Source of the DNA: Vespertiliibacter pulmonis
GTDB taxonomy: Bacteria; Pseudomonadota; Gammaproteobacteria; Enterobacterales; Pasteurellaceae
Length of the DNA: 64,000 bases
Direction: 5' to 3'
Assembly: GCF_013377275.1 (NCBI RefSeq)
Contig: NZ_CP016615.1
Span: forward strand, 1,684,830 to 1,748,829
Both the position numbers and the translations under genes were made by a program. Positions 39,676 through 50,565 of the stretch are shown here, in pieces. The notes beneath the pieces are model-generated. The model searched no databases and was not told where the DNA came from. It saw nothing but the letters and a program-made list of their open reading frames with translations. Position 1 is the first letter of the stretch. Every line of letters starts with the position of its first letter.

Positions 39676-42522
39676 TTAATGCGCTTCGTCCCAGTTATTC
39701 CCGATACCTACTTCAACAATAAGCGGAACAAGCAAGGAAATACTTTTTTCCATTTCTAATTTAATTAGTGTCGTATAATACTCAATACGATCTGCTCTAA
39801 CTTCAAAGACTAATTCATCATGAACTTGCATAATCATCTGAATATCATCACAATGCCGGATAGCTTTCTCAATATTGATCATAGCAACTTTAATAATATC
39901 CGCAGCGGTGCCTTGCATTGGTGCATTGATTGCAACACGTTCTGCCGCTTTACGACGAATTTGGTTGTTAGACTGAATATCTGGTAGATACAAACGACGA
40001 CCAAACAATGTTTCAACATAACCTTTTTCTGCTGCTTTTTCTCGAATATCCATCATAAATTGTTGAACCGCAGGGAAACGCTGGAAATACCGTTCCATAT
40101 AACGTTTTGCATCAGCTCGACTAATTCCAAGTTGATTAGATAAGCCAAAATCGCTCATTCCATAAATCAAACCAAAATTAATCGCTTTTGCACTACGGCG
40201 CTGTTCGCTAGTAACGGCATCAAGGGGAATATCAAAAATTTCAGCCGCCGTTGAGCGGTGAATATCTTGTCCTTCTGCAAAAGCGTTGATCATATTCGTA
40301 TCTTTTGCTAAATGCGCCATTATGCGTAATTCGATTTGTGAATAGTCTGCCGCAACAATTTTATAGCCCTCTCGAGCGATAAAGGCTTGGCGAATACGCC
40401 TGCCTTGTTCATTTCGGATAGGAATATTTTGTAAATTAGGATCACTAGAGGAAAGACGTCCTGTAGCAGTAACCGCTTGATGATAAGAAGTATGAACCCG
40501 CCCTGTATGTGGGTTAATCATTTGTGGTAGTTTATCGGTATAGGTAGATTTTAATTTACTTAGTCCACGATGTTCGATCAATAAACGAGGAACTTGATGC
40601 CCCATTTGAGCAAGTTCTTCTAGCACTTCTTCATTGGTTGACGGTGCACCTTTTGGCGTTTTTTTCAAAACAGGTAAGCCCAATTTTTCAAATAAAATGG
40701 TTTGTAATTGTTTCGTTGATGCTAAATTAAAAACCTCACCTGCCACGTTATGCACTTCCTGCTCTAATTCTGCCAAACGTTGAGCTATTTCAGCCGATTG
40801 TGCTAGCAACAAAGTAGGATCAATAAGTACTCCATTACGTTCAACTTGGGATAACACTTCAACTAATGGCATTTCAATTTGCTCAAATAATTTCAGCAAA
40901 TCAGGCTCTTTGCTCAATTCAGCAAATAGAACTTGGTGAAGTTTCATCGTGATATCCGCATCTTCTGCTGCATATTCTGTTGCTTGAGTCAACTCAATTT
41001 GATCAAAAGTTTTTTGATTTTTCCCTTTGCCTGCAAGCTCTTCAAAAGGAATGGTTTGATGTCCTAAATAGCGTTCCGCTAAAGCGTCCATATTATGTCT
41101 GCCCGTACTGTTCAGCGTATAGGATTCTAACATTGTATCAAATGCCACACCTTGCATCTCAATGCCATTACGAGCAAAAATAGTAAGGTCGTATTTAATA
41201 TTTTGCCCCACTTTTCTAATGGTCGGATTTTCTAAAATTGGCTTAAGTTGAGCTAAACAGTCCGCTTTATTTAATTGATTTGGCAATAAACCAACAGTGT
41301 CGCTCGCCTGTGTTTCTTCAAATAAATCTACTTGTGCATCTAAAATTTCACCGATATGGGCTAAGGGAATATAACAGGCCTCACCATTTTCTAAGGAAAA
41401 GGAGATTCCAACGAGTTCAGCAGCCATTGGATCTAAAGCGTTAGTTTCCGTATCAACAGCAATCAGCGTCGCTTGCTGTAATTTTTTGACCCACTGCTCT
41501 AACAACGTGGGATTATCAATACATTGATAAGCGGTGCGATCAATCGTAATTTTTGCAAATGTAGGCTCAGAAATAACCGCTTGTGTTGCTTGATAATTAT
41601 TTGGCATTTTCTCAGGAGTGATTTGCGTAACAGGATTAGTATTATCCATTACTTCATTTAACCAGCGTTTAAATTCATAACGACCAAAAAGCTCTACGAG
41701 TTGATCTCGTTGTTGTGGCTGTGTTAAAAGCTGTTCGTGAGTTAGCTCAAGGGGAACATCTGTTTTAATCGTAGCAAGTTGGTAAGAGAGTTCTGCAACC
41801 TCTTTCTCTGCTTCTAGTTTTGGGGCAAAATTTTTCGCACCACGAAAAGAGAGTTCTGCAATTTTATCTAAATTGGCATAGATTTCTTTCATTGAACCAA
41901 TACCCTGTAATAAAGCCAATGCCGTTTTCTCGCCCACACCTTTTACTCCGGGAATATTATCGGAGGAATCGCCTAATAATGCTAAGAAATCAATAATCAG
42001 TTCAGGTGGAATACCATATTTTTCAATGACCCCGTCTCGATCAAGCAACGTATTATTCATTGTGTTAATCAACATAATATGTTCATTAACCAACTGTGCC
42101 ATATCTTTATCACCCGTACTAATTAGCACACTTTTACCCGCTTTTGATGCTTGAATAGCCAAAGTACCAATCACATCATCGGCTTCTACTCCCTCAACCG
42201 ACAATAGCGGAATACCTAAAGCTTTAATCATCTGGTGAAGAGGCTGAATTTGAGATCGTAGTTCATCAGGCATTGGTGGACGATGAGATTTATATTGCTC
42301 AAAAAGTTCGTCTCGGAATGTTTTACCTTTCGCATCAAATACAACAGCAATATGGCTAGGCTCAACTTGTGAGATAAGGCTTTTTAGCATATTTAAGACA
42401 CCATACATCGCTCCTGTTGGTTCGCCTTGCTTATTCGTCAAAGGAGGAAAAGCGTGGAAAGCTCGGTAAAGATAAGATGAGCCGTCCACAAGGACAAGTG
42501 GATTTACTGGAATTGTTGCCAT
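39676..42522 (-). CDS. polA: DNA polymerase I
   Basis: A 948-residue repair and Okazaki-processing polymerase with three domains. These are the 5'-3' exonuclease (about 1-325; [24 protein letters not shown]), the 3'-5' proofreading exonuclease (about 345-540) with intact motifs [17 protein letters not shown] and [12 protein letters not shown], and the family A polymerase (about 560-948) with [27 protein letters not shown] and [11 protein letters not shown]. All catalytic carboxylates are present. The stop codon is followed directly by an uptake word (the A of TAA is its first base). It lies downstream of pckA. Confidence 0.98.
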   Translation of the reverse strand: MATIPVNPLVLVDGSSYLYRAFHAFPPLTNKQGEPTGAMYGVLNMLKSLISQVEPSHIAVVFDAKGKTFRDELFEQYKSHRPPMPDELRSQIQPLHQMIKALGIPLLSVEGVEADDVIGTLAIQASKAGKSVLISTGDKDMAQLVNEHIMLINTMNNTLLDRDGVIEKYGIPPELIIDFLALLGDSSDNIPGVKGVGEKTALALLQGIGSMKEIYANLDKIAELSFRGAKNFAPKLEAEKEVAELSYQLATIKTDVPLELTHEQLLTQPQQRDQLVELFGRYEFKRWLNEVMDNTNPVTQITPEKMPNNYQATQAVISEPTFAKITIDRTAYQCIDNPTLLEQWVKKLQQATLIAVDTETNALDPMAAELVGISFSLENGEACYIPLAHIGEILDAQVDLFEETQASDTVGLLPNQLNKADCLAQLKPILENPTIRKVGQNIKYDLTIFARNGIEMQGVAFDTMLESYTLNSTGRHNMDALAERYLGHQTIPFEELAGKGKNQKTFDQIELTQATEYAAEDADITMKLHQVLFAELSKEPDLLKLFEQIEMPLVEVLSQVERNGVLIDPTLLLAQSAEIAQRLAELEQEVHNVAGEVFNLASTKQLQTILFEKLGLPVLKKTPKGAPSTNEEVLEELAQMGHQVPRLLIEHRGLSKLKSTYTDKLPQMINPHTGRVHTSYHQAVTATGRLSSSDPNLQNIPIRNEQGRRIRQAFIAREGYKIVAADYSQIELRIMAHLAKDTNMINAFAEGQDIHRSTAAEIFDIPLDAVTSEQRRSAKAINFGLIYGMSDFGLSNQLGISRADAKRYMERYFQRFPAVQQFMMDIREKAAEKGYVETLFGRRLYLPDIQSNNQIRRKAAERVAINAPMQGTAADIIKVAMINIEKAIRHCDDIQMIMQVHDELVFEVRADRIEYYTTLIKLEMEKSISLLVPLIVEVGIGNNWDEAH

Positions 42523-42541
42523 TTAGAAATCTCGAATAGTA

Positions 42542-42568
42542 AAATTTAGGTTTATTATACCTAAATTT
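42542..42568. promoter_or_regulatory. Palindrome around a TATAAT upstream of polA
   Basis: AAATTTAGGT (42542-42551) pairs over 10 bp with ACCTAAATTT (42559-42568). The centre reads TATAAT on the - strand (42559 to 42554), about 32 nt before the polA ATG. This suggests a -10 box inside a palindrome, perhaps an operator; no good -35 is seen. An exact uptake word with the following C (ACAAGCGGTC) sits at 42575-42584. Confidence 0.4.
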
Positions 42569-42641
42569 GATAAGACAAGCGGTCATTTTACGAAAATGAT
42601 TTCCTCATTTATTTTGCATATAATAAATAGATAAAATGAAA

Positions 42642-42660
42642 AAGGGGCATTACGCCCCTT
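42642..42660 (-). terminator. Intrinsic terminator of pckA
   Basis: AAGGGGC (42642-42648) pairs with GCCCCTT (42654-42660). On the - strand TTTTTCATTTTATC follows (including stem T's), 22 nt after the pckA stop. Confidence 0.87.
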
Positions 42661-42682
42661 AGTCTTATTCATAATCGTGAAA

Positions 42683-44293
42683 TTAAAGTTTTGGTCCTGC
42701 TGCAACAAGTGCCTTACCTTCTTCATTTGTTGTATATTTTTCAAAATTTTTCACAAATCGATTAGCCAGATCTTCTGCTTTGGCTTGCCACTGTGCTTTA
42801 TCTGAATAAGTATCACGAGGATCTAAAATCGCAAAATCAACATTTGGTAAAGCAGTTGGAATAGCTAAATTAAAAATAGGTAAGTTTTCCATTTCTGCGT
42901 TTTCGATTGAGCCATCTAAAATCGCATCAATAATGCCCCGAGTATCTTTAATTGAGATACGCTTACCTGTTCCATTCCAACCTGTATTAACTAAATATGC
43001 TTCTGCACCTGCCGCTTCCATACGTTTCACTAACACTTGTGCATATTGTGTTGGGTGAAGTGATAAGAATGCTGCACCAAAACAGGCAGAAAATGTAGGT
43101 GTTGGTTCAGTAATACCTCGTTCTGTGCCAGCTAATTTAGCGGTAAAGCCAGATAAGAAATAATATTTTGTTTGTTCAGGCGTTAATTTAGATACTGGTG
43201 GTAATACACCAAAGGCATCAGCGGTAAGGAAAATTACTTTTTTAGCATGCCCTGCTTTTGATACAGGCTCAACAATATTATTGATATGATAAATTGGGTA
43301 AGATACACGGGTATTTTCAGTTTTTGAACCATCAGCAAAATCTACTGAACCATCTTCACGAACCACAACATTTTCTAAAAGCGCATTACGTTTAATTGCA
43401 CCATAAATATCAGGCTCATTTTCAGCAGAAAGATTGATAGTTTTGGCATAACAACCACCTTCATAGTTAAATACCCCATCATCGTCCCAACCGTGTTCAT
43501 CATCACCAATTAATTTACGTTTTGGATCTGTTGAAAGTGTGGTTTTTCCTGTGCCAGATAAACCAAAGAATACCGCAACATCGCCTTCTTCACCAACGTT
43601 GGCAGAACAATGCATTGAAGCAATCCCTTTAAGTGGTAACCAATAGTTCATTAAGGAGAATAAACCTTTTTTCATTTCACCACCGTACCATGTTCCACCA
43701 ATAAGTTGAATACCTTCAGTAAGGTTAAAGGCAACAAAGTTTTCTGAATTTAAATCTTGTTCTTTCCAGTTTGGATTGGTAACTTTAGATCCATTCATCA
43801 CCACAAAATCAGGAGTAAAATTAGCAAGCTCTGCCTCACTCGGGCGAATAAACATATTTTTAACAAAATGTGCTTGCCAAGCTACTTCAGTAATAATCCG
43901 TACAGCAACACGACTATCTGGATTTGCTCCGCAAAAGGCATCAACTACAAACAAACGTTTATCAGAGAGTTGATCTGTAACAAGTTTTTTTAAATTCTGC
44001 CACGTTTCCTGCGTCATCGGTTTATTGTCATTTTTAACCGACTCGTTTGTCCACCATACAGTGTCTTTCGTTTTATCATCTAACACAATAAACTTATCTT
44101 TAGGTGAACGTCCTGTAAAAATACCCGTATCTACAGCAACTGCTCCTGTTGTGGTTAAGTAACCTTTTTCAAACCCTGTTAATTCAGGTTTCATTTCTTC
44201 TTCAAAAAGTTGTTCATAACTCGGGTTATAAATTACCTCTTTAACATTTTTAATGCCTAATGCCGTAAGTTCTTTTACAATTCGATTTAACAT
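42683..44293 (-). CDS. pckA: Phosphoenolpyruvate carboxykinase (ATP)
   Basis: A 536-residue enzyme interconverting oxaloacetate plus ATP and PEP plus CO2. In CO2-fixing Pasteurellaceae such as Actinobacillus succinogenes it runs mainly towards oxaloacetate, on the way to succinate. The P-loop (kinase-1a) [13 protein letters not shown] and the metal-binding DDEHGW are clear, as are the oxaloacetate-binding TGRSPKDKF and the [10 protein letters not shown] motif. The protein is very similar to the A. succinogenes enzyme. GTG at 44296 is one codon upstream; the ATG at 44293 lies 7 nt after GAGG. It is divergent from ftsB. Confidence 0.97.
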   Translation of the reverse strand: MLNRIVKELTALGIKNVKEVIYNPSYEQLFEEEMKPELTGFEKGYLTTTGAVAVDTGIFTGRSPKDKFIVLDDKTKDTVWWTNESVKNDNKPMTQETWQNLKKLVTDQLSDKRLFVVDAFCGANPDSRVAVRIITEVAWQAHFVKNMFIRPSEAELANFTPDFVVMNGSKVTNPNWKEQDLNSENFVAFNLTEGIQLIGGTWYGGEMKKGLFSLMNYWLPLKGIASMHCSANVGEEGDVAVFFGLSGTGKTTLSTDPKRKLIGDDEHGWDDDGVFNYEGGCYAKTINLSAENEPDIYGAIKRNALLENVVVREDGSVDFADGSKTENTRVSYPIYHINNIVEPVSKAGHAKKVIFLTADAFGVLPPVSKLTPEQTKYYFLSGFTAKLAGTERGITEPTPTFSACFGAAFLSLHPTQYAQVLVKRMEAAGAEAYLVNTGWNGTGKRISIKDTRGIIDAILDGSIENAEMENLPIFNLAIPTALPNVDFAILDPRDTYSDKAQWQAKAEDLANRFVKNFEKYTTNEEGKALVAAGPKL

Positions 44294-44468
44294 CACTACA
44301 CCTCATAAAATATGATTTAACAAAATTAGATATAGTGTAAAATAACCCTAAAATAAAAAATGTTAGCTACTTCAAACTTTTTAGAAATAGTTGAAATATT
44401 TACAAAATTTCTCGCTAATTTGTTAGAATAGGTGCATTAACTGTCCCTAAATTAGCTACGAGTTTATT

Positions 44469-44744
44469 ATGCGATTACTTATTCTTTTTTTATCCATTAC
44501 ATTATTTTATCTGCAATTTAGTTTTTGGTTTGGAAAAAATAGTTGGAATGACTATCAAACGGTACAAACCAATGTGGCACAATTAAAAGAACAAAATGAA
44601 CAACTTAATGCTCGCAATAATTTACTGAGTGCAGAAATTCAAGATTTAAAAACGGGTATTAACGCTTTAGAAGAACGAGCCCGCTTAGAACGTGAAATGG
44701 TAAAAAATGATGAAATATTTTACCGTATTGTACCTCGTCAGTAA
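44469..44744 (+). CDS. ftsB: Cell division protein FtsB
   Basis: A 91-residue bitopic divisome protein: a short cytoplasmic start, one membrane helix (about 3-21), then a periplasmic coiled coil (about 28-75) with a leucine-zipper-like pattern, and the conserved [21 protein letters not shown] end. It forms the FtsQLB complex that activates septal peptidoglycan synthesis. Length is close to E. coli (103). It is followed by ispD 18 nt later, in the conserved ftsB-ispD-ispF order. Confidence 0.96.
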   Translation: MRLLILFLSITLFYLQFSFWFGKNSWNDYQTVQTNVAQLKEQNEQLNARNNLLSAEIQDLKTGINALEERARLEREMVKNDEIFYRIVPRQ

Positions 44745-44762
44745 TAAATAAAAGGAAAATCA

Positions 44763-45455
44763 ATGAACCGCCGTATTGTTGCAATTATCCCAGCATCAGG
44801 GGTTGGCAGTAGAATGGGAGCGAATTGCCCGAAACAGTATTTGCGAATCAATAATAAAACAATTTTAGAGCATACCCTTACCCCCTTTTTAACGCATTCA
44901 ACTATTGAAAAAATTGTAGTGGTTGTGTCTGAAACTGATCCCTATTATCAGCAACTTCCTATCATAGACCACCCCAAAATTAAATGGGTCTTCGGAGGTG
45001 AAACTCGAGCAAATTCTGTGTTAAATGGTCTAAAAACATTAAAGTATGGTGATTGGGCTTTAGTACACGATGCTGCTCGTCCTTGTTTAAAGCGGTCAGA
45101 TCTAGATAAACTTTTGCAAATTGAAAATGAACAAGGGGCAATTTTGGCAACTCCTGTTGTGGATACGATTAAACGTAGTTTTAATCATCACACGATTGCT
45201 CATACCGAAGATCGTTCAACGCTATGGCAAGCACAAACACCACAATTTTTTCCAGCACAAATATTAGCTAACGCATTAGAATCTGCCCTGGCGAAAAATA
45301 TAGCCATTACTGATGAAGCTTCTGCAATGGAATTTGCTGGTTATCACCCACAACTTATTTCTGGAAGAAGTGATAATTTAAAAATTACTCGTCCCGAAGA
45401 TTTGGCACTTGCTGAATTTTATTTACTTAAAGCAATTCAAGATGAAGGAAAATAG
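44763..45455 (+). CDS. ispD: 2-C-methyl-D-erythritol 4-phosphate cytidylyltransferase
   Basis: A 230-residue enzyme of the MEP isoprenoid pathway, transferring CMP from CTP to methylerythritol phosphate. The nucleotide-binding start [19 protein letters not shown] (about 8-26), the VHDAARPC motif (about 101-108) and the late TDEASAMEF are typical. AAAGGAAAATCA precedes the ATG. ispF begins on the base after the ispD stop, so the two are tightly coupled; they act at nearby steps of the same pathway. Confidence 0.97.
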   Translation: MNRRIVAIIPASGVGSRMGANCPKQYLRINNKTILEHTLTPFLTHSTIEKIVVVVSETDPYYQQLPIIDHPKIKWVFGGETRANSVLNGLKTLKYGDWALVHDAARPCLKRSDLDKLLQIENEQGAILATPVVDTIKRSFNHHTIAHTEDRSTLWQAQTPQFFPAQILANALESALAKNIAITDEASAMEFAGYHPQLISGRSDNLKITRPEDLALAEFYLLKAIQDEGK

Positions 45456-45932
45456 ATGATACGAATTGGACACGGATTTGATGTACACGCATTTAGCGAA
45501 CAAGGACCACTTATTATTGGTGGACTTACTATTCCCTATGAAAAAGGTTTTCTGGCTCATTCAGATGGTGATGTTGCCTTACATGCATTGACTGATGCTT
45601 TGCTCGGTGCAGCAGCTATTGGTGATATTGGAAAACTATTCCCTGATACAGATATGGCATATAAAGGGGCAAATAGCCGTCATCTACTCATTGAAGCTTA
45701 TCGCCAAGTGCAAGCCAAAGGCTATAAAGTAGGGAATGTAGATATTACCATTATTGCTCAAGCACCTAAAATGCGACCTTATATTGACCAAATGCGTCAA
45801 GTAATTGCTGATGACTTAAAGTGTGAGGTTGAGCAAGTGAATGTTAAAGCAACAACAACTGAAAAACTAGGATTTACAGGGCGTGGGGAAGGTATTGCTT
45901 GTGAAGCTGTCGCCTTATTAGTAAAAATCTAG
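45456..45932 (+). CDS. ispF: 2-C-methyl-D-erythritol 2,4-cyclodiphosphate synthase
   Basis: A 158-residue trimeric zinc enzyme that cyclises the diphosphocytidyl intermediate of the MEP pathway with loss of CMP. Zinc ligands are in GHGFDVHAF (Asp9- and His11-equivalent) and in the [20 protein letters not shown] region (split: AHSDGDV and HALTDALLG). The C-terminal [17 protein letters not shown] block is also conserved. Length equals the family norm (159). It starts immediately after ispD and ends overlapping the convergent GNAT gene by 4 nt. Confidence 0.98.
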   Translation: MIRIGHGFDVHAFSEQGPLIIGGLTIPYEKGFLAHSDGDVALHALTDALLGAAAIGDIGKLFPDTDMAYKGANSRHLLIEAYRQVQAKGYKVGNVDITIIAQAPKMRPYIDQMRQVIADDLKCEVEQVNVKATTTEKLGFTGRGEGIACEAVALLVKI

Positions 45933-46195
45933 GCAATAAGATCGGGGTGATTACGGTTCATCATCACCTCGATATAACTACAACTTGGTTTTATTTTTAG
46001 CTGATTTTCTATCGCAAATAGAATCAACGCTTGATACAATTCTTTGGCAATACCCTTTCCTTTAAACTCATCGCTGACCCGTGTTGAATAAACGTCAATG
46101 ATATTCTCTGATATATACCGATATAGCAATTTGCCTGCACTAAAGCTATTATCGGTTAGAAAAATAAATTGATAATTATGATGAGAAATAGACAT
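45929..46195 (-). CDS. Small GNAT-like protein (YjdJ/NATD1 family)
   Basis: An 88-residue protein with the acetyl-CoA-binding core of the minimal GNAT family seen in YjdJ: a beta-strand region ending [20 protein letters not shown] (about 34-53), then [24 protein letters not shown] (split at NQLKIKPSC), where E. coli has KIIPLCPFA. Its acceptor is unknown. There is no visible Shine-Dalgarno before the ATG (AATTTCCTTTTTATA). It lies 37 nt downstream of tRNA-fMet on the same strand and might be cotranscribed with it. Its 3' end overlaps ispF by 4 nt. Confidence 0.75.
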   Translation of the reverse strand: MSISHHNYQFIFLTDNSFSAGKLLYRYISENIIDVYSTRVSDEFKGKGIAKELYQALILFAIENQLKIKPSCSYIEVMMNRNHPDLIA

Positions 46196-46232
46196 TATAA
46201 AAAGGAAATTAAGAATTAGATAAGAAAGGAAT

Positions 46233-46309
<77 letters not shown>

Positions 46310-46321
46310 TCCGACGTGGCT

Positions 46322-46349
46322 ATAATACGGTTTTTATTAAGTTATTCAA
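46322..46349 (-). promoter_or_regulatory. Promoter of tRNA-fMet
   Basis: On the - strand TTGAAT (46349-46344) and TATTAT (46327-46322) are 16 bp apart, followed by a GC-rich discriminator GCCACGTC directly before the tRNA. Such a discriminator is typical of stringently controlled stable-RNA promoters. Confidence 0.7.
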
Positions 46350-46416
46350 GCATTTATTTATAAAATAATATCAATTGCCGTAAACAACAACAAAATTTGT
46401 ATGATAAATAGAAATA

Positions 46417-46446
46417 TTGCTTTTTTTATATCAAAATGGCTATATT
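46417..46446 (+). promoter_or_regulatory. Putative mltA promoter
   Basis: TTGCTT (46417-46422) and TATATT (46441-46446), 18-bp spacer, 50 nt upstream of the mltA ATG. Confidence 0.45.
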
Positions 46447-46495
46447 GAACCTGCCTTTTTTGTTATATTTTCTCTTTTATTCATAGGAACATAAA

Positions 46496-47605
46496 ATGAC
46501 TTGGAAAGCCTATAAAAAACTTGCTATTGTAACAGGACTAGCTCTCTTTTTAGCAAGTTGCTCAACTACACAAAAAAAACACACTACTAAAAAAATTTAT
46601 ACTTCAGACACTACAAAATTCGGAGCTATTTTACAAGGAAGACAATTTATTCCTGAATATAGTCCTTATGTCGCTACTGCTTCAGTCAATGCTAACGGAA
46701 ATATTGTTAATCCACGAGATTTTTTACAACAACTAAATAATATTTATCAATATTCAGATAATATTTCTGCAACCTATGGCAATACTTATCGTAAAATCAC
46801 CGCTTGGGTAAAAGCGGGCGGTAATATTAAGGATTTATCACGTTACGGCTTACATTCACGTCAAATGCGTGGTGAAGACGGTTTTCAAAATGTACTAATG
46901 ACAGGTTACTATATTCCTGTTATTCAAGCTCGATTAACACCACAAGGCGAATTTCGCCATCCTATTTATGCTATTCCACACGGAAATAAAAAATATAGCC
47001 GTGAACAAATCTACAATGGTGCATTGTATGGTAAAGGATTAGAACTTGCTTATACTAATTCTTTACTCGAAAACTTTTTAATGGAAGTACAAGGCAGTGG
47101 TATGGTAGATATTGGTGGAGGTAATCTACGCCATTTTGCCTATGGCGATAAAAATGGATATAGCTATACCAGTATTGGACGTTTATTAGTTGAAGCTGGT
47201 GAAATTCCCAAGGAAAAGATGTCCATTCAAGCAATTCGTGAATGGGCAGCAAGAAATCCACACCGTTTACAAGCACTACTAGAACGTAATCGCTCATTTG
47301 TTTATTTCCGCCACGATCCAACCTTAGATGTAAAAGGTTCTGCTCGTGTGCCATTAGTCGCTTTAGCCTCTGTGGCATCAGATCGCCGTATTGTGCCAAC
47401 AGGTAGCGTACTTTTAGTTGAAATGCCTCTCATTGATACAAATGGAAATTGGACAGGCAAACACGAAATGCGGTTAATGGTTGCTCTTGATGTCGGTGGT
47501 GCAGTAAAAGGCCAGCATTTTGATTTATATCAAGGCATTGGCGATAAAGCAGGCCATCAAGCAGGTCATATGAAACATTATGGACGTGTTTGGTTACTTA
47601 ACTAA
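46496..47605 (+). CDS. mltA: Membrane-bound lytic murein transglycosylase A
   Basis: A 369-residue outer-membrane lipoprotein that cleaves glycan strands to 1,6-anhydromuropeptides. The lipoprotein signal ends in the lipobox LASC (Cys22). The MltA domain (GYYIPVIQARL, about 140-150) is followed by the 3D domain with the catalytic aspartates in LMVALDVGGAVKG and the KHYGRVW end. LEVQGSGMVDIGGG lies in the substrate groove. Length is as in E. coli (365). AGGAACATAAA precedes the ATG. Its terminator is shared with the convergent lutC. Confidence 0.96.
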   Translation: MTWKAYKKLAIVTGLALFLASCSTTQKKHTTKKIYTSDTTKFGAILQGRQFIPEYSPYVATASVNANGNIVNPRDFLQQLNNIYQYSDNISATYGNTYRKITAWVKAGGNIKDLSRYGLHSRQMRGEDGFQNVLMTGYYIPVIQARLTPQGEFRHPIYAIPHGNKKYSREQIYNGALYGKGLELAYTNSLLENFLMEVQGSGMVDIGGGNLRHFAYGDKNGYSYTSIGRLLVEAGEIPKEKMSIQAIREWAARNPHRLQALLERNRSFVYFRHDPTLDVKGSARVPLVALASVASDRRIVPTGSVLLVEMPLIDTNGNWTGKHEMRLMVALDVGGAVKGQHFDLYQGIGDKAGHQAGHMKHYGRVWLLN

Positions 47606-47623
47606 AAACACATCTTTATCTAT

Positions 47624-47658
47624 AAAAAACCGCTTGTAGTTATAACAAGCGGTTTTTT
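47624..47658. terminator. Bidirectional terminator made of two uptake words
   Basis: AAAAAACCGCTTGT (47624-47637) pairs perfectly over 14 bp with ACAAGCGGTTTTTT (47645-47658), loop AGTTATA. Both arms hold exact uptake words in opposite orientation; the T-runs serve mltA (+) and lutC (-). Confidence 0.95.
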
Positions 47659-47682
47659 CTTTATTATTTTTGTAAAAAATGA

Positions 47683-48378
47683 TTATAAATCATCAATCAC
47701 TAAATAGATTTTAGATACGGGACCGTGTACTCCTACTACTTTGATCAATTCAATATCTGCGGTTGCGCTTGGGCCAGAAATAATATTAATACAAGAAGGC
47801 ATTCTCTCGCCTTGTACCGCTTTCTGATGTAATATTTTAGCCAACTGTGCTACCCTTGGTAATACCGTACTTTTTCTCAAAACAACAATTGAAGTTTCAG
47901 GTAATAAACTCACAGAACGACCAAAATCTTTATCCGAAAAAAGCACAACACCACCAGACTCGGCTAAACCATATTCGGCATAGGCTACGCCAATATTAGC
48001 TTGTTCTGCGTGCAAAATATTTTCAGATGATTGAGAATTCCATATATAACTCTCATATTTTGCCTGTAAAGTAGCAGTAATACCTAATGTATTTAACCGA
48101 TGATCATTATTGATGATAATTTGTTTCCCACCGTATTTTTCACAAATATCTAATACAGCTTGCGGAATATCATTCTCTTTTGCAACGACTACATCAGCCA
48201 TCATAATGCGAGCAAAGCTAATAAATTCATCACAAAGTTGAGATTGAGATAAATCAGTTAAACGGGTTGCTGGATAATCATTTACCCATTCAGGTGTTGG
48301 TGCAGGCACAGTCTCTCGAGGTCTCCCCATACGTTGTGCCAATTTATTGAGAAAATTTTCACGATTTTGCATATCCAT
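47683..48378 (-). CDS. lutC: Lactate utilization protein LutC (YkgG family)
   Basis: A 231-residue LUD-domain protein, the smallest subunit of the LutABC L-lactate oxidising system (YkgEFG in E. coli). Typical are the N-terminal NRENFLNKLAQRMGRPRE, the VGVAYAEYGLAESGGVVL-like segment and ISGPSATADIELIKVVGVHGP near the end. The ATG at 48378 follows AGGGGG by 7 nt and comes 3 nt after the lutB stop, so coupling is tight. No cysteine cluster is present, as expected for this subunit. Confidence 0.93.
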   Translation of the reverse strand: MDMQNRENFLNKLAQRMGRPRETVPAPTPEWVNDYPATRLTDLSQSQLCDEFISFARIMMADVVVAKENDIPQAVLDICEKYGGKQIIINNDHRLNTLGITATLQAKYESYIWNSQSSENILHAEQANIGVAYAEYGLAESGGVVLFSDKDFGRSVSLLPETSIVVLRKSTVLPRVAQLAKILHQKAVQGERMPSCINIISGPSATADIELIKVVGVHGPVSKIYLVIDDL

Positions 48379-48381
48379 CTA

Positions 48382-49788
48382 TTACCCCCTATTTTTAAAC
48401 CATTCACGGAAACTTTCGCCATCTCCTGTAGGTAAATCACGTGCTTTTGTCCATTCAGCTAATGCACCAACTTCAAATGGTGCTTTACCATTTTTAATAA
48501 ATTTATTAGCAATTTTTGCTCCGAGATTTACCCCCACTTTCCACACATTTGGGTGCGAATTAGCAAACGTAAAGCCAAAGATAGATAATCGTTCAAGGGC
48601 TGGTGTCATTCCTTTTTCAACAATTTTTTCACGGTGTTTTAGAATAAGCTGAGCCAATGGAATTTTTACAGGGCAAACAGAATTACAAGCGGTACAAAGA
48701 GAACAAGCATACGGTAGCTCTTTAAACTCTTCATAACCACCTAATAGAGGTGAAATAACAGAACCGATTGGGCCTGGATAAATTGAGCCATAGCCGTGTC
48801 CACCAATTTGGCGATAAGCAGGACAAGTATTTAAGCACGCACCACAACGAATACAACGTAACACTTCTTGAAACTCACTTTCTAAGATGGCTGAACGTCC
48901 GTTATCAACAATTACTAAATGGAAATCTTCTGGGCCATCAGTTTCTCCTTCAACTCGAGGACCTGTTAGCCAAGTATTATAAGCGGTTAATTTTGCACCA
49001 ACAGCACTTCGAGCTAGCATTGTGATTAACACATCAACTTCTTCAAAAGTAGGAGCAATACGCTCCATTCCCATTACCGCAATATGCGTTTTAGGTAATG
49101 TCGTTGCTAAACGTAAATTCCCTTCATTAGTAACTAAACAGATCGATCCTGTTTCTGCAACAGCAAAATTACAACCACTAATGCCAATATCGGCTTCCAA
49201 GAAATCTTGACGGATTTTTTCACGAACAAACAGTGTCATTGCCTCAGGGTTTTCAGGACCATCATAACCTAGTGTATCGTGTAATTCTTGGCGAATTTTA
49301 TAACGATCTTTATGGATCGCTGGTACAACAATATGTGAAGGTTTATCACCCACGATTTGTAACAGATATTCACCTAAATCTGTTTCAACAACGGTCATTC
49401 CTTCTTTTTCTAATACTTCATTTAGACCAATTTCTTCTGTTACCATTGATTTTGATTTAACAATTTTTTTCGCTTTTTTCTCAAGTGCGACTTGGCGAAT
49501 ATAATTAGTGGCCTCTTCAGCAGTTTCAGCAAAATAAACTTTACCCCCATTTTGCTGTACTTTCTCACTTAATTGATAAAGATAGGCATCAAGATTAGCA
49601 ATAACATGATTACGGATTTGCTTGGAAAGATCTCTCCATTCTTCCCAATTCCCTAACTCGTCCACCATTTTTTGACGATTTGCACCAATTGTTTCTTGAG
49701 CTTTAACCACTGCTTTACGCATCATTTCATTGTGAATTTGGTTATCAACTCGTTTTTTGAACCCTAAGTTACTTGTTTTTAAAGACAT
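48382..49788 (-). CDS. lutB: Lactate utilization iron-sulfur protein LutB (YkgF family)
   Basis: A 468-residue protein with an N-terminal LUD-like region (SKSMVTEEIGLNEVLE, then GISGCNFAVAETGSI) and two 4Fe-4S clusters, CIRCGACLNTCPAY (about 300-315) and CSLCTACNSVCPVK (about 353-366). In Bacillus and Campylobacter relatives LutABC oxidises L-lactate to pyruvate and passes electrons to the quinone pool. Its ATG overlaps the lutA stop by one base. An exact uptake word (48685-48693) lies next to the cluster-coding region. Confidence 0.95.
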   Translation of the reverse strand: MSLKTSNLGFKKRVDNQIHNEMMRKAVVKAQETIGANRQKMVDELGNWEEWRDLSKQIRNHVIANLDAYLYQLSEKVQQNGGKVYFAETAEEATNYIRQVALEKKAKKIVKSKSMVTEEIGLNEVLEKEGMTVVETDLGEYLLQIVGDKPSHIVVPAIHKDRYKIRQELHDTLGYDGPENPEAMTLFVREKIRQDFLEADIGISGCNFAVAETGSICLVTNEGNLRLATTLPKTHIAVMGMERIAPTFEEVDVLITMLARSAVGAKLTAYNTWLTGPRVEGETDGPEDFHLVIVDNGRSAILESEFQEVLRCIRCGACLNTCPAYRQIGGHGYGSIYPGPIGSVISPLLGGYEEFKELPYACSLCTACNSVCPVKIPLAQLILKHREKIVEKGMTPALERLSIFGFTFANSHPNVWKVGVNLGAKIANKFIKNGKAPFEVGALAEWTKARDLPTGDGESFREWFKNRG

Positions 49789-50519
49789 TATTTAGCCTCC
49801 TGCATTAATACTTCGGCAATATGCATTACCTTAATATTTTTACCTTCACGGCTTAAACGTCCGCTAATATTCATTAAACAACTAACATCAGCCCCAATTA
49901 AATATTCAGGTTCCACTTCATCAATATTTCTTACTTTTTCAATAACCATTTCACCCGAAATTTCTGCCATTTTGACTGAGAAAGTTCCGCCAAAACCACA
50001 ACAAGTTTGTTGATTATGAATTGGCATTAATTCCAAACCTTTGACATTTTCAAGCAACTTCAACGGTTCATTAACAATACCTAGTTTACGGGAAAGGCTA
50101 CAAGAAGGGTGGTAAATTGCTTTACCTTTTAAGGTTGCTCCTACCTGAGTAATACCTAATACATTGACAATAAAATCAGTTAGGTCATAAAAACGGTCTG
50201 CAACTTTTTTAGCACGCTCCGCCCAGTCTTTTTCACCAAAGCGTTCAAAATATTCAGGGTAATTCTTAATTGCATAAACACAAGATCCTGCAGGTGCAAC
50301 AATGGGGTAATCGTTATCTTCAAAGGTTTGAACTAAGTTTTTCATACCTGAAAGAGCTTGTTTCGCATAACCACCATTGATCGCTGGTTGCCCACAACAG
50401 CCCTGTTTTTCAAGAAAAGTAATTTTACAACCTAACTTCTCTAATAGAAGAACGGTATTCTTTGCTACCCCAGCTTTTACTACATCAGCAATGCAAGTAA
50501 CGTATAAATTAACGTTCAT
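49788..50519 (-). CDS. lutA: Lactate utilization protein LutA (YkgE family)
   Basis: A 243-residue protein with the two CCG (heterodisulfide-reductase-type) cysteine motifs, KQGCCGQPA (about 38-46) and QTCCGFGGTF (about 177-186), plus YHPSCSLSR and GADVSCLMN, which together ligate an Fe-S centre. It is the first of lutA-lutB-lutC. The frame is open 17 codons further upstream with a hydrophobic leader, but GGAGCTATT precedes the ATG at 50519, which gives the family start MNVNLYVTC. Confidence 0.95.
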   Translation of the reverse strand: MNVNLYVTCIADVVKAGVAKNTVLLLEKLGCKITFLEKQGCCGQPAINGGYAKQALSGMKNLVQTFEDNDYPIVAPAGSCVYAIKNYPEYFERFGEKDWAERAKKVADRFYDLTDFIVNVLGITQVGATLKGKAIYHPSCSLSRKLGIVNEPLKLLENVKGLELMPIHNQQTCCGFGGTFSVKMAEISGEMVIEKVRNIDEVEPEYLIGADVSCLMNISGRLSREGKNIKVMHIAEVLMQEAK

Positions 50520-50565
50520 AATAGCTCCAACATAAAAAAACAAAATTATAAATATAAAAATAAGA

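Noticed and set aside
47671-47688. TGTAAA-N6-TTATAA as a second TyrR box
   Set aside because: Lacks the invariant C of the right half-site and overlaps the lutC stop in AT-rich DNA.
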